Below are positions 32,889 through 45,292 of a DNA stretch of 64,000 bases, in pieces (position 1 is the first letter of the stretch; every line of letters starts with the position of its first letter). Under the pieces are notes generated by a model. It made no database searches and had not been told where the DNA came from. It saw only the letters and a list, made by a program, of their open reading frames with translations. Where the stretch lies: assembly GCA_948567375.1 (NCBI GenBank), contig OX419759.1, positions 1,279,303 through 1,343,302 on the forward strand. Reading direction: 5' to 3'. The position numbers were made by a program, and so were the translations under genes. Source of the stretch: Lunularia cruciata. Its lineage: Eukaryota; Streptophyta; Marchantiopsida; Lunulariales; Lunulariaceae.

Positions 32889-35800
32889 GGGAAACAACAT
32901 AGAAAACACAAAGGATGAGAAGATCCCATCAAGCCATACAAAGGTGGGACAACAAAGGTAAAATGGGGCTAAGCCACAATAGAGTTGATATGAGAAATCT
33001 GCCCAATAGCACCTGAGATATCCAAGCTATGCAAGTTGTATGGTCTACAAATAATTGGAGCATTTGAGGAAGCATAATCTAGTGTGATCACCCTCTTATG
33101 GATTACACCAGCCACTGCTCTCTATAGAGCAAAGGACACACGCTGACTAAAATATGCTACAAAGTATGAGAGTGAAAGTGGTATCCCTGGCGTCTAACAT
33201 GATAAGATCTCATGCACTCCTTGACAAATGTGTCAAACTCAATGTTCATTGCTCCATATAATTCCAAGGCTAGAGGCACAAAGAGGTGACCTCATTGTAT
33301 ACTCATATATTTGGAGACCTTGCAAGATGTTGCTACACTTGCTGCCCATCCAGGGGGATGGGTAATCTTTCCCTCCAAAACTATATTGCATATAGGGTCC
33401 ATAACCACGACATCCGCTACTATCACCTAATCATCTTGGATCAACTATAAGTCTGCCTTGACATGTGTCATCTGTAAAGCATACAAAAACTCCCTCCAAG
33501 CCAAGTATCCACTCTCTTGTATCCAAACCTAGGCAAAACCTCATCATGTAGAGAAACTAGCTAGTGCAAGTCGGAATGCCTTACTAATGCATGGTCAAAT
33601 TAGGATCCAAGAGCCAACACCCTTGTTGGAGAAAGATCAAATATGTGCTCTAGTAGCCTCAGGAATGGATGAGTCAACTTAAAGAGAATGTAGCATATAT
33701 TGACATTGTCACTCCATCAAGGAAGGCTGTAAACCTCTAGTCCAATCTAACAACAATGAAGCAAAAAGTACAAGGTCCTTGTATGCCCATGGGGATAAAC
33801 TATCTCCCATCTAATACAACAACATTTGGAGAGAGAAAGATCCCTCCTCCACCTCTATCACATAAGTCTCCAAAACAGGCCTATCAACCACCACAAAACA
33901 AGAGGAAAGTAGGGGTGCCAAGAGAGCCCAACAACCAAAAATGTTGTAGGTGCCATCTCCTCCATAGATAGCAAGCCAAACCCCCCACAAAAGATCTATA
34001 AAGATGTTTATCTATATGCCAAATCCACTATCACAATATCAAATATCCCTAGTATAATAATTGCCCCAAAGACTCCTTTAATCCTCCTATCAAAGGCTCT
34101 CAAATGTGATAGTAAGTTCAAAGAGGGAGGAACTCTACACAAAAGGAAAGTCAATTGACAAGCAATACTAGAGGAGAGTATACCAAATGCCACCTATGGA
34201 TCTCCAAGTAATAGAAGGTCATCCACATGGAGAACATCCTCTGCAAGGGCAACATCTAGGAAGTGTGTGAAAAAATCCTTGGATCCTATTGGCATTCCAA
34301 GAATGCATAGTCCATCTGTAGATGTGATACGCACCTTTAGAAGCTCAAGGTGTGGAGTGATACCTAAAGGAGACCATGCCCTACACTATGAAAACTTGAC
34401 TCTCAAGCATACTAGATGTAGCTTAGTAGTCAAATGGTCAAAGGCCTGCCTAATCTGATCTATAGGGCACACAATGTGTGTATCATCTACCAAAGAGAGA
34501 AATACACAACCTGGCATGGCCAAAGTAGTAGATAAGAGAGGTCTAAGGTGAGCCATGGGAAATAAAGGTGCCTCTAAAGGATCTCCTTGACATGTATCCA
34601 CACTGACTCTAAGACGGTGACCCCCTCTTGTGAGCAATTGTGCTAGTAATAGAGGAAAGCAAGAGAGCCATAAAAATACTGCACAAAAGGAATAAGACTT
34701 GCCAAGGATCCACCAACCTCCCTAAGCTTTTTAAAGATGGATGCTCGTGCTAGTAATAAAGGGAAGTACGAGAGCCATAAAAGACTATACAAAAAGAATA
34801 AGATTCTCCAAGGATCCACCAGCCTCCTTAAGCTCTCTAGTGATGCTTGTGAATTGATATTAAAAGCATTCTCATATCCACCTATAGGACAACCCACTCT
34901 AGATGGATATTTAGGAGTGCTTTAATACCTAAAGATATAGCCTCACATCTCTAGGTATAGGTACTCCAAACTAACATGGATTGAGGTGCTCTTGGAAGTG
35001 AGACTGATGTTGAAGGACAAGGTGTGGCTGATCAAATCAAAAAATATCTCTCCAATAACAATTGATCTAATGATCCCGTCTCCTTCTCCGTCATGAGAAG
35101 TAGACTAGCACCTAAGATTGGACTCATAGACATACGAATGTCTCCTCTCGCTACTATTACAACCACTTGAAACAACTTGATAAAATCACTAGGAGGATCA
35201 TATGCTTGAAAGAAATCTCTAAGATGTTCATAAACCATCCCTAAAAACCCTCTTGAGGAAAGGCGAGGGGCAGTGCACAATGCTTGTGCAAAATATGATC
35301 TATCAAGACATAAAGGCTACTTAGGTTGATAATCTAAGACCTCTAGTGGTAATCCATCCCTTGCCAAAGGATGTAATGATTGTAGGGAAGAGATAGTCTG
35401 ATCAAGATTAGCCATAGACAAAGAGTGTAATGTTGATGCCGCTCTACTAAACTCTCCCGCTGGACCCAATGTCTTATACCATCGTAATCAAGTGGACTCT
35501 ATGGTATCTTATGGTAAAACTTGTCTCCTAAAATGTGTAGCCTTTATAGACTCCTCATGTAGGGCCACCCAATCCCCCGCTCAGAATCCATGAAATCTAG
35601 CAGTCACCTCTCTATACCCTACACGTCCTCCTCTAGCATAATGAAGACACCATTGAGGAACCATGGTAGCTTGTCCAAGGAATCACGTGCCAAACAATCA
35701 AGTGGTAGGAAAAAAGCGTATCTAACCTCATCATGGAATGTACACGGTAGCCTATGGAATAGATGTGGACATGGAAAACTAGTCTCAAATAACCCCAAAA

Positions 35801-36557
35801 TATAACATGTTTGAGAAACTAACCACTCCCATGACTCGATTGGTATCCCTAGAATGGTCAATGAAGAGATAGAGTAAATGTGTGTAATCCCAAGTGTCAT
35901 TGCTATTGATGTGGTCGTTTGCCTCATGTGAATATCCTAAGTGATCCAATCATAATCCTTGTGCATCCCTCTCATATGGGTCTTTATCCCTTGTAAAATA
36001 TAAAGTTAATGACACATTGGGCATGGTGCATCCTTAGCCACCCTAGATGACCCCACGTGGGGAGATGTAGTCATGGCTAGCACAAGAGTAACGATAACAA
36101 CACATGATACTCCTATACATATCTGTCCATACTTGTAAAATCATAACGTTTCAAATCTTGACTCACATGAGAAAATATAATCTTTCCAAATCTAAAAAAA
36201 ATGTAAACTCTCATAATTTTCAATATCTATTTAAAAAAAATTGAAACTAAATAATGAACATTTAAATATTAAAAATAAAAATTCTTGATCTCTCACTCTC
36301 AATATATAATGATCACTCTAAACTCTAAAATACTTAAAAATCCATATAGTTTTCTACTGAATTCTCCATAATCTTTGGTCTATGGACCATGGAACAAAAA
36401 TTGAAAAATAAGTAAAATCTATAATTCATTCAAATACTATATGATAAAGAACACTCCAAACATATATATCTTCCCTCACACGTCTCCCTCTCGTCACCCA
36501 TCTCTTACACTCTCCCCAACCTATGAAACCTCTCCCGTCTCCACGCTCTCCCCAACC
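32889..36557 (-). mobile_element. E6: full-length E copy inside repeat A2
   Basis: About 3.67 kb from the 3' tail at 32889 (GAAACAACATAG) to the end of the leader at 36557. The leader (36080-36557) aligns with the E3 leader. Its 5' end carries a ~36-bp tandem duplication (CTCTCCCCAACCTATGAAAC occurs twice, near 36515 and 36546). Inside the coding region 34645-34740 and 34748-34860 are a ~105-bp tandem duplication (GAGAGCCATAAAA and CCAAGGATCCACCA in both). One A2 copy continues on both sides, which fixes the insertion. Confidence 0.85.
32970..36074 (-). pseudogene. E6 ORF remnant
   Basis: Span from ATG at 36074 to TAG at 32970-32972, which sits in hairpin 1 (GGGGCTAAGCCACA, one stem pair lost). 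Preserved pieces: PRLFHRLPRTLHDE-like sequence near 35770, SSRGFLGMVYEHLRDF near 35240, RT with DTCQGDPLEAPLF near 34600 and LVDDTHIV near 34490 (the ADDT Ala is Val; both Asp present), AFDRRIKGVF near 34095. The Cys-rich finger is deleted (33520-33530 joins two parts). Numerous stops. Confidence 0.8.
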
Positions 36558-36690
36558 TATGAAACAAACACGCATATAACAAGAAGGATGCGAAGACCAT
36601 CAGGTCCGTACAAGGATAACATAAACGTTAAAATAGTTGTTAATATATGCAACACGCCACGATGAACTATAAATGTTTAATATTGTCATT
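36558..36690. repeat. Repeat A2, copy 3 (right part) with M-type tail
   Basis: AACAAGAAGGATGCG, GACCATCAGG, CCGTACAAGGATAAC, then AACTATAAATGT, as at 19228-19345. The M tail keeps a 4-bp version of hairpin 2 (GATG/CATC). From about 36695 the sequence is no longer A2. Confidence 0.7.
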
Positions 36691-37086
36691 GTATCTCGGT
36701 GCTTAAACAAGAGAGTGTTGATATGTGTCTTGTATTATGTTATTACGAGTCTACTTGATAAGTTTTGGTAGCATTACGCATTATGAGTCCCCTAATAAGT
36801 TTTTAGTTGCCTCAAGATTACAGTCCCCTTGGTGTTGTAACGGAAGTGGGGGTTATTTTTACTAGCCTCCCTTGGCGGGGGTGTGGCCCATCGCTCCACA
36901 GTTCAGTACAGGTTCAATTCAGCACTAGTTTAGTGAAGGTGCAAAAGTTAGCAGAGGACTTTTTAAGGTTCTAAAGAGGGTTGATACAGATATCATTGTA
37001 TTATATGGTACACCGATTAAGATGAAAAGGGTGTGTGCTTTTGTGTATCTTATCTAGTGGACATAATTACAATTTATGTCCTCTCG
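36691..37086. other. No gene recognised
   Basis: Contains CTTGGCGGGGGTGTGGCCC near 36870 and ordinary AT-balanced sequence. No motif or match within the window. Confidence 0.4.
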
Positions 37087-37540
37087 AAATCGGGGTGAGG
37101 TCCAAAACAAAAATGATGTTCCATGTACAGTCGATTCTAGTGACAGAGAACAGAAGAAAACATATACACGTATACAAATCCCGTTATAGACACAAAGGAA
37201 ACTAGTTAGAAAATTACGGTTTTTGGAGATGTTTTACCTCGAGTAAATTTTGTCCCCTAAGGTTACATTGTGAATTATTGAATGAATTATTATAACATTG
37301 TGAAAAATCAATACTCACTTATGAAAACTGGAATAGATTATGGATACAACCGTTAGGAAAAAAGGTTCAAAATTCATGCGAAGTGCCCATTTACCAGCAC
37401 TAAGGTGCTTTCCCGATATTTTCCTTAATAGTGCGATTCAGTTTTCTCACTGATGTGATCTTTTCGTTTCATTGAACCATGGGTTCCTGTGAAGGCTTGC
37501 ATAATACGAAGGACATGGTTCAGTGTTTTATTGAAGCAAT
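37087..37540. repeat. Repeat G, copy 2, split by a 331-bp insertion
   Basis: CGGGGTGAGGTCC (37091-37103) and GTGATC...ATTGAACCATG (37455-37482) are adjacent in copy 1. Here 37120-37450 lies between them, with TGATGT on both sides (37114-37119 and 37451-37456). The insert has no terminal inverted repeats and no coding motif. Confidence 0.55.
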
Positions 37541-38089
37541 ATCGGGGAACGAGAATGTAATGTCTCCTCAAATCCAGTTGAAGGGAGTGTACAGGTAGAT
37601 GTTTAATACACGAGATTGCCTGAACAAACTTTTGACCGGGCAAAGTGACCTTCCCAATTGATAATTTTACTCATCTAAATAAGTTAAATTAAATTACTTT
37701 ACCATGATTTATCTAAATGAGTTAAATTAAGTTACTTTACTATGACTTACTCTCATGATTCCTTATTTCAGATGCTATAAAAAAAGCAATGTATCTTATT
37801 AATTACTAACAGAGGAGGGAACATTAAGTATAATTAATCAATTGATACCGAAAACTTTTAAAATATGATCTAAGAATACTAATAATCGTAAATCAAAACC
37901 AATCTCCCCTTAGCAAAATTTCACCTTCCGTTTTAGGAAGAATATTTGAATTAATCACAACAGTGTAATATTACTAACCTGAATATAAAATCTTAAAATG
38001 TTCAGCAATATTTTAGGAGTAGACTATTTTTGAAGAAAAGAATTTCCTGAAACTTTTTAAGTTTTATTCTCGTTGATTATTGTTTTTTG
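37541..38089. other. No gene recognised
   Basis: AT-rich; a 20-30 bp motif (ATCTAAATRAGTTAAATTA, near 37670 and 37712) is repeated twice. Nothing else seen. Confidence 0.4.
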
Positions 38090-39060
38090 AATTATTTACG
38101 AGCACTGAAAACTAGATAAAATCTACTGAAGCGAGAAACAGTTAATTATAAGCAAAAAATGTAGATACTTGCTATTAATAATAATGGATAATTAAATTTT
38201 ATTTTTTATGAAATACTTTTTATCATAGAAAAAGTGAAATAAAATATATAGTGTATATGTTTTCCTTTATATCAGTCATAACATGAAGTTTGAGACGAAT
38301 TAATTCTTAGAAACTTGGCCGGGGATTTCTTTAAAGTTTGGGGTGAGTTCTTTGAACTCAGCCCAAGAACTCACCCAAAGGTAATTCCCCGAAACTTTTT
38401 GTTGAATTCCTTTAAAATTGATTGTAAACCTTCAAAATTTAAGTACGAGCTTTTAAAATCTCCAATTATTTTGTCAAAATAAACTCGATTTCCAAATTCA
38501 AGTGCAAGTCTGAAACATACAAAAGTTGTAAAACTTAAAGAGCAAAAAGAGACCACATTCAATATGAATGGAGTTTTGAGGAACTTCTCCACGCACCCAT
38601 GTAAATAGAAACTGATCTGCAATGTTCTGCATTGAATTTGTTCTTTTATATTACAATGAATATTGATAGAAACAAAATCTAATTAAGTTTCTACGAATCT
38701 CATAGTCAACACGGAGTGGCTTAATCTATGCCAAGTTTTGGGACACCGTTAAGTCTTTTTGCTAACTTGGAATGCTACTAAATCTTCTTGTTGAAGTGAA
38801 GGCTTAACCTACATCAAGTTTTGGGATACCGATAAGTCTTTTTGCTAAGTTGCGAAGACCAACTTCACGGTACCGAATTTCCTTGTAGAAATAACATTAT
38901 TCAATATACTCAAGAGTTATCTTATACTACGATAGAAAGGAGGATTCAGATACTAGGAAGAGATCAGATAGAAAAGCGGATTCCTCTAGGAAGAGATCAT
39001 ATTCTCTTCATGAAATTAATATTATATAATGATTATCAACTATAACATGTGGAAGAGAGT
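38090..39060. repeat. Repeat I, copy 2 (empty site for E4)
   Basis: Continuous ~970-bp version of the repeat that E4 interrupts in copy 1. TTATATTACAATGAATATTG at about 38646-38665 is the empty site. It contains a doubled block (AACCTACATCAAG, GGGATACCGATAAGTC versus TTGGGACACCGTTAAGTC, 38740-38850). Non-coding. Confidence 0.75.
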
Positions 39061-39230
39061 GTACTTGAGTGTATTGTTGCTTGAAATAAGATAATATTAC
39101 TGTTGTATAATATTAATGAATCATTTTCATGAGATTTGTAAAAAAAACTAGTTTGCTTTGATATTAGAGGAGTAATGTTCACGGTTAGAGTTATATCGGT
39201 AGTTGCTCAAGGATTACTTTGTCGTGTGTA
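39061..39230 (+). repeat. Inverted fragment of the family C LTR
   Basis: 39174-39230 (TTAGAGTTATATCGGTAGTT, then AAGGATTACTTTGTCG) matches 4624-4680 in plus orientation, whereas the LTR next to it (39231 on) is in minus orientation. An inversion or a second nested LTR piece would explain this. 39061-39173 shows nothing recognisable. Confidence 0.5.
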
Positions 39231-40177
39231 TATATATCGTTACACAATATACATCATTGTCAACATTATACACTGCATAACTCACACATAAGTTATGTAT
39301 GAACTCTGCAATACCACAATAATCAGTTCTTTTTCAACCTGAATCACATTCAAAATCAGATCAATACCTGATCATTCACTCAAAAATCTGTTAATAATTG
39401 GGCATTTATTACATTCACGCCACTCTAGCTAAAAGACTCTTGGTGATGCTCACAAGCTCCTACCCATCATAGCCAAGAACTCAAATGCTCAACATCAGAG
39501 AAATGAGTTCTTTGGAGTTGCACCTTGAAGGTATACCTCTAATTGGAGACCTAGTCTGATTTTGTCCTAGGTTTCCAACCCTAATGATCCAATTGAAGGC
39601 ACAATTGATGATGCAAGTGATTGTGGCCCCCAATGTGATCAATACCCTCAACATGAATTGAACTACCAACAAGTAGTCTGTAAAAGACCAAGACCAAGGA
39701 GAGAAAGAGGAGAATGAAAACTCACAAGTGCAAGCTAAACTTAAATGAAAATGAAAGGAAAAGAATGAAAGAATGAAAAGAATGAAAACTCACTTGGCGT
39801 GCAAGATAAGTTAATTGGAAGCTTCTAGAAGCTACCTACTTGAGGGTACAAGCTAAGTTAACCAGGAAACTTCCAAAGAAGCTTACTAGATATTTCTAAA
39901 ATTTTCTAGGCTAATTTGTCTTATTTGCTACTTCATTAGCCTTACTAACTTAGTCACTAAACTCTATATTGATACATAGTCTATGAGTAATTACTAAAAT
40001 ACCTCTAACTACCAACACTGCTACTCTAGCACTTGAGCAATCAAGGTGCGGCGCTACAAATGGTATAACAACTATTGTGCATATAAAAATTACTATACAG
40101 TATACATCATTTTCAATATCATACACTATAGAAACACAACTCACACATAAGTCATACATGAAATCTAAAGTGATACA
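39231..40177 (-). repeat. Family C LTR (minus) containing a solo B LTR
   Basis: Begins (element sense) at 40177 as TGTATCACTTTAGATTTC and matches 4461-5160. Its first ~120 bases recur near 39210-39330. Removing the 303-bp nested insertion brings the spacing to about 555 bases, the same as in the plus-strand copy. Confidence 0.62.
39679..39976 (-). mobile_element. Solo LTR, family B, with TAGTC duplication
   Basis: 298 bp, TGTAAAAGACC at one end and TTGATACA at the other, flanked by TAGTC (39674-39678 and 39977-39981). Shorter than the 424-bp copy at 62125-62548 because fewer internal repeat units are present and the TATA region is lost. A three-block heat-shock-element-like motif, GAAGCTTCTAGAA, is at 39818-39830. 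Confidence 0.88.
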
Positions 40178-40961
40178 ATTGCACGCTAGTTAGTGGTTAG
40201 ATTCCTCTAACTCTAGATAGCTATCTACTCCAAATAAATGGTATACCCTATGGTGGGCAAAGATGAGGAGGCCAGGTGCTATCAAGCCCCATCATTAGTT
40301 GCCTATTTACAATCTATACCATATAAAAGTGAACTAGCTATAGGTCAAGGACATTTGGGACATAACCATTATCTTTGAGGAACCACCATGAGAGAGGAGT
40401 CAAACATGCCATATGCCATCCTCTCAAATAGCTATCACACACTAACATTGTAACAACTCCACCAAAAGAGCTACATAACATACACCGTAAGCTTGCATGT
40501 ACAAGTGCCAAGCTTAGGTCCATAATGCCATCAATGTTTGGGAGGTGGCATGGCACACAATTGTATACATGATCCTTCTAAACAACACCATCATGTCCTT
40601 CCAACATAAGGATTCCAAAAGGCAAAACCTCGTGCACTCTCAAGATAGTGCGGCTTGTAGTAACATCAAAGGTTGTTGATGTTATCTACTATAGATATAC
40701 ATAGTCACCTATATGAAATTGATGTATGAGGATCTATAACCTTATCCTCAAATAGCAACAGAACGTAAAGTATTCCTATGGTGAGAAATTGCCAAGTTCT
40801 CAAAGGCCATCAACATCACTCTCCAAAAGATCTTTGCTCGTTGAGAACATGCGCTCACCCATATGCTCGAATCATCCAAGTTCAAAACTATAGTAGCATC
40901 TCAATGAATGGTTGTATGTAAATTTGGATCTTGTCCATAGACTAGAAAGTAAGGGGAGAAG
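40178..40961 (-). pseudogene. Family C integrase C-terminal remnant
   Basis: The reverse complement of about 3660-4440 of the plus-strand copy: for example CATGTCCTTCCAACATAAGG (40594) against CCTTATGTTGGAAGGACATG-like sequence at 4027. It codes for the integrase C-terminal region and what follows, with many stops. The other part of the same element is at 48252-50370; the family D element separates them. Confidence 0.7.
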
Positions 40962-40966
40962 GATGC

Positions 40967-41703
40967 AGTAATACTCGGAGGACAAGAGAAGAGAGAAAAA
41001 CACAGATTAGACACTCAAGATTCGGTGCCCCAAAGGAGCACCTTCTCTTTATTATATAGACAAAGAGGATCTCCTCCAAGGAAGCTCCACCATAGGATTA
41101 GGTGCACAGATAGGTGACATGTCAGCAAGCTCCACCCTTGGATTACTTACTTGGATGGGTGACATGTTGGTGTAGGTCCTATCTGGTTGGTCAAACAAGC
41201 TTTGACCGGAGGGAATCTTTTAGGGAATCTTCCTCTAGGAGTATGAAAATCACGTAAGGTACCATTGGAAAGCTCTCAATGAGAAAAACTAGGGAGGAGG
41301 GAAGGCCAACCTTTGTTCTCTTGAGGGAGGGTGGAATTTGCACATTTTTGAGGCCTAATTCATCCATTTAGACCTCCAAAATTGCCTTCAAAGATTTCAG
41401 GCATATTTGGGTTCCTACTCTATTAGTAGAAGTCCCCTTTTGGTGATACCTCTTTCTGATCTGTTTAGTTCATCATGTGTAACATCCTTCCAGATGTTAC
41501 CAAACCAATTCTCACCTTTAAATTATATGTCTAGTTATTGGTTCTAAGGTTCTCAAGTCTATTTCGGTTTCTGCTCTATGGGTAGAAGTACTCTTTTGGT
41601 GATACTTCTATCTGATCTATTTGACCATCCTGTATAACATTATTCTGGATGTCACCAAACCAAATTTCACATCTAGATCATATGGCTAGCTCTTGGTATT
41701 ATA
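40967..41703 (-). repeat. Family D 3' LTR
   Basis: 737 bp. The outer base is A instead of T (AGTAATACTC) and the inner end reads TATTATA instead of TATTACA, both single changes from the 5' LTR ends TGTAATAC...GTATTACA. Confidence 0.9.
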
Positions 41704-41705
41704 GA

Positions 41706-41718
41706 CCTCCCTCCTTTT
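41706..41718 (-). other. Family D polypurine tract
   Basis: AAAAGGAGGGAGG in element sense, two bases before the 3' LTR. This is the usual position of the plus-strand primer. Confidence 0.75.
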
Positions 41719-41744
41719 AAGACATAACGTCCTTGTTGTGCAAT

Positions 41745-41912
41745 TGTTGCTCAAATGCTTGCATCAACACAAGTGCATGTGTTAAATTTGCAACATGCTC
41801 CCAAATTGCTTCATAGAGGGGTTAACATTTCCACTGTACTAGATAGTCCACCCACGGATAACAAGTACCATGCATGTATTTTTGGAGAATGTGCTCCACT
41901 TCATATTCCTCT
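41745..41912 (-). pseudogene. Family D chromodomain
   Basis: Reads EEYEVEHIL (41888-41912), YLVQWK (41829-41852) and an EAIWEHVANL block (41788-41815), the order of a chromodomain fused to the integrase end. Such domains bind methylated histone H3 and steer integration to heterochromatin. A stop follows YLVQWKC and the highly conserved Pro after Glu (usually WEP) is His. Confidence 0.75.
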
Positions 41913-41962
41913 ATGCCATCAATGAGTGTTGAACAAGGTTGAATTTCTTATGTGGAATGACC

Positions 41963-43110
41963 CTAGCCTGAGCGGGGAGCATATCTGCATAGTAGGGAAA
42001 CATGGAACACTGGATGGATCTTCATGTGTGGTGGTAGCTCAAAGTGATAGACCACAGCGTCGACGCGACGAAGAATCAAGAAATGCCCAATAAAACAAGG
42101 TATGAGCTTACGAGGTCCAACTAATGTGAGGTTGGTTGTTGATAGCCACACTTGATCCCCAACATTGAACTCCATGTGCTTACGGTGTGCATCATCATAC
42201 TGCTTTTGGCAATTTTGTGCAATCTATAATTTGTGCTTGGCGCTCTCCACACCTTGTTGGATTCTAGAAACAAATGTGTTGACTGAATTGACTTTGGTAG
42301 CCATTGGACAGATCTTCATCAAGCTAGAAGGTGTGAAGGGATGCTCACCATACATGAGGAAGAACGGAGTGACTTGGGTGGATGCATTCACTGAATTGTT
42401 GTAAGCAAATTCCACCAACGAAAGTAGGGTGTCCCACCTCTCTTGCTCTTCTAAGGTGAAGCCGCGTAACATGTATTCAATCATGCAATTAGCCCACTTT
42501 GTTTGGCCATCTATTTGTGGGTGGTAAGCTATGGACATGGCCAACTTGGTTTTGAAGAAACCAAAGAGTGTTTGCCAAACAAATTGTGAATTGAGTGCCT
42601 CTATCAGTGATAAACACTCTAGACAAGCCATGGTGAGAGAAGATTGCATCTAAGTATAATTGAGCTAGTTGTGGAGCGGTCACATCCTTGGTGGTAGGGC
42701 GTACATGAATCATTTTGCTGAGCCGGTCCACAAAGACCACAATGGAGTCAAACCCTAAGGTGGCCTTGTGTAATTCACAGACGAGATTCATACTCACTTG
42801 TTCCCAACATTGGGTAGGTGTGGGGAGAGGTTGAAGGAGCCCTACAGGAGCTTGATTAGAATCTTTGTTCTGTTGACAAAGTAAGCAGCTACGCACGTAG
42901 TCCATCACATTGTTGCTCATCTTAGGCCAATAGTAATTGCACTGGATTGCATCCAAGGTCTTGTCCACTCCGACATGACTTGCAATAGCCGAATCATGAC
43001 ATTCCGCTAGAATAGTGGTGCGTAATTCTAGGACATTTGGGATCCATAATCTGCCATCACAAAAGGTGAGTCCTTGGGTGCTAGTGATGCATTTGGATGA
43101 TTGCGCTTCT
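41963..43110 (-). pseudogene. Family D integrase
   Basis: N-terminal HH-CC finger (about 42870-43010, ending SCLLCQQNK), catalytic core from 42800: SMNLV (the first Asp of the DDE triad is Asn), FITDRGTQFT with the second Asp, and DGQTKWANCMIEYML carrying the Glu. A frame shift near 42560-42640 joins two frames. The C-terminal part (41963-42175) has VGDQVWLST and HPVFHVSLL, the GPY/F-type module. Inserts cDNA into the genome in active relatives. Confidence 0.85.
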
Positions 43111-43150
43111 ACAACCTATGGATCAATTTTTGTAGCAGCCAAATCTTTAG

Positions 43151-43735
43151 CTAGAATTCAGGGTTAATCTTAACCTTTACCACCAAGTTGTTTGTCATTG
43201 GCATGCGGGTGAATGTATCTGCAAGTTGCTTCTTACCTTCCACGTAGGTGATTGTCATGTTGAAGCATTGTCGCCACTCTGCCCACCGAATCTGGTGACA
43301 AGATAGATCCTTTTGTGTCTCAAGGTAGACTAGAGGTTTGTGGTCTGTCTCTACTACAAATGCCTTCTCGCCTAGATAGTGCTTCCCATGCTTGGTTGCT
43401 AGAACAATGGCCAACTCTTGTCGTTTTTTGGTATGGTAGTTGTGCTCTGCTGGTAACAACTTTTGAGAGAAATATGCAATTGGATGCCATCCGTCATGCC
43501 ACTCTTGTTGTAGGACTGCTCCTATTGCTACGCTTGATGCATCTGTAGCCAACTTGATTGGACGTTTTGGGTCATACCACTTCAAGATTGGTGCATGTAG
43601 CAAGGTGGCTTTCAATTCTTGAAAGCCCAACTCTTGTGCAGTTCCCCATGTCCACTTCTTCCCCTTGCCAAGTAGTGTCGTTAAAGGTTGTGCAACTTTG
43701 GAGAAGTCCTTGATAAATCTATGATAGAATCCCGT
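43151..43735 (-). pseudogene. Family D RNase H region
   Basis: Continues the RT connection: FYHRFIKDFSKVAQPLT, WTWGTAQELGFQELK, then RNase H with LATDASSVAIGAVLQQ, HNYHTKKRQELAIV and FVVETDHKPLVYL. The Asp-Glu-Asp residues of RNase H appear intact. The frame is open for about 195 codons, the longest in this element. It is separated from the RT by a solo LTR. Confidence 0.87.
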
Positions 43736-43740
43736 CAACC

Positions 43741-44434
43741 TATAATACCAAAAGCTAGCCATATGATTTAGATGTGAAATTTGGTTGGTAACATCAAGAA
43801 TGATGTTACACATGATGGTAAATATAGATCTGATAGAAGTATCACCAAAAGAGTACTTCTACTAATAGGGTAGAAACCAAAATGGACTTGAGAATCTTAG
43901 AACCAATAGCTAGACATATGATTTAAAGATGATAATTGGTTTAGTAACATCTGGAAGGATGTTACACATGATGGACTAAATAGATCAGAAAGAGGTATCA
44001 CCAAAAGGGAACTTCTACTAATGGAGAAGAAACCAAAATATGTTTGAAATCTTTGAAAGCAATTTCGGAGGCCTAAATTGATGAATTAGACCTCAAAAAT
44101 GTGTGAATCTCCCCCCCCAGCAAAGGAAAGGCTAGCCTTCCCTCCCCCCCTGGTTTGTCTCATCAAGAGCTTTCCAATGGTACCTTATTCACGTGATTCT
44201 AAGACTCCTATAGGAAGATTCCTTAAAAGATTCCCTCTGGTCAAAGCTTGTTTGACCAGCTAGATAGGACCTAGACCGACATGTTACTCATCCAAGTAAG
44301 TAATCCAAGGGTGGAGCTTCCTTGGAGGAGATCCTCTTTGTCTAGATAATAAAGAGAAGGTGCTCCTTTGGTGCATCAAATGTTTGAGTGTGAAGTCTGT
44401 GTTTTCTCTCTTCTCCTATCCTTGGAGTATTACA
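43741..44434 (+). mobile_element. Solo D LTR inside the D element (opposite orientation)
   Basis: 694 bp from TATAATACC to GTATTACA, flanked by CAACC (43736-43740 and 44435-44439). It is in plus orientation while the host element is minus. It interrupts pol between SFLGL (RT end) and the FYHRF block (RNase H start), so it came after family D inserted. Confidence 0.9.
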
Positions 44435-44439
44435 CAACC

Positions 44440-45290
44440 CCAAGAAACTCTTGAGTTGAGTCTGATCTTCTTGGGTACTCCATTTTTGAATGACCTTTAT
44501 TTTATCCGTCAATACTTGAATGCCCTCTACACTTACTCTATGCCCCAAGTAGTCTACTTCAGACTTGCCAAACTCACACTTTGAGATTTTGGCATACAAT
44601 CAATTCTGTCGTAGAATTTGGAAGACCTCTCGTAGATGTTGTTTGTGTTCCATCATCGTGCTATTGTATACTAAGATATCATCCAAGAAGACAATAACAG
44701 ACTTATCCAAGTCTCATGGACAAAATATGTCATTCATTAGACTCATGAAAGTGGAAGGTGCATTGGTGAGGCCAAAAGGCATCTCCAGATACTCAAAGTG
44801 GCCATACTTGGTTCAAAAGGCAATCTTGTACGCATCCTCCTCTACAATTCAGATTTGATTGTAATCACTCCGCAAGTCCAATTTGGTGAAGTATCTCGCT
44901 ACATGGAGTTGATCAAACAGGTCATCCATGCGAGGTAAGGGGTATTTGTTCTTCACTATTTGTTGATTGAGACCTCGATAGTCAATGCACATGCGCATTG
45001 TACCATCCTTCTTCTTCACAAACAAGACAGGAGCCCCATATGGTGATACACTAGGTTGGATGAACCCCTTCTGCAACATCTCCTCAATTTGAGTCTTACA
45101 CTCCTCCAACTCATGAGGTGATAGGCAAGATGGGGCCTTACAAGGAGGTGTCTTCCCCGAGAGTGTCTCAATTTTATGATCTACTCTCCTTTTTGGTGGT
45201 AATCTTGAGGGATGATCATCAGGAAAGACATCTTGAAATTCATCCACCACAGCCTTCAATTTCTCAGGAATTTGTCCATCGAGTTGTGCA
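44440..45290 (-). pseudogene. Family D reverse transcriptase
   Basis: Fingers: [50 protein letters not shown] (45259-44850). Palm: [11 protein letters not shown] with the catalytic FLDD at 44678-44689, intact. Thumb: KCEFGKSEVDYLGHRVS (44510-44590). A stop (NQI followed by frame change near 44849) breaks the reading. Ty3/gypsy type by motif. Confidence 0.87.
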
Positions 45291-45292
45291 CT

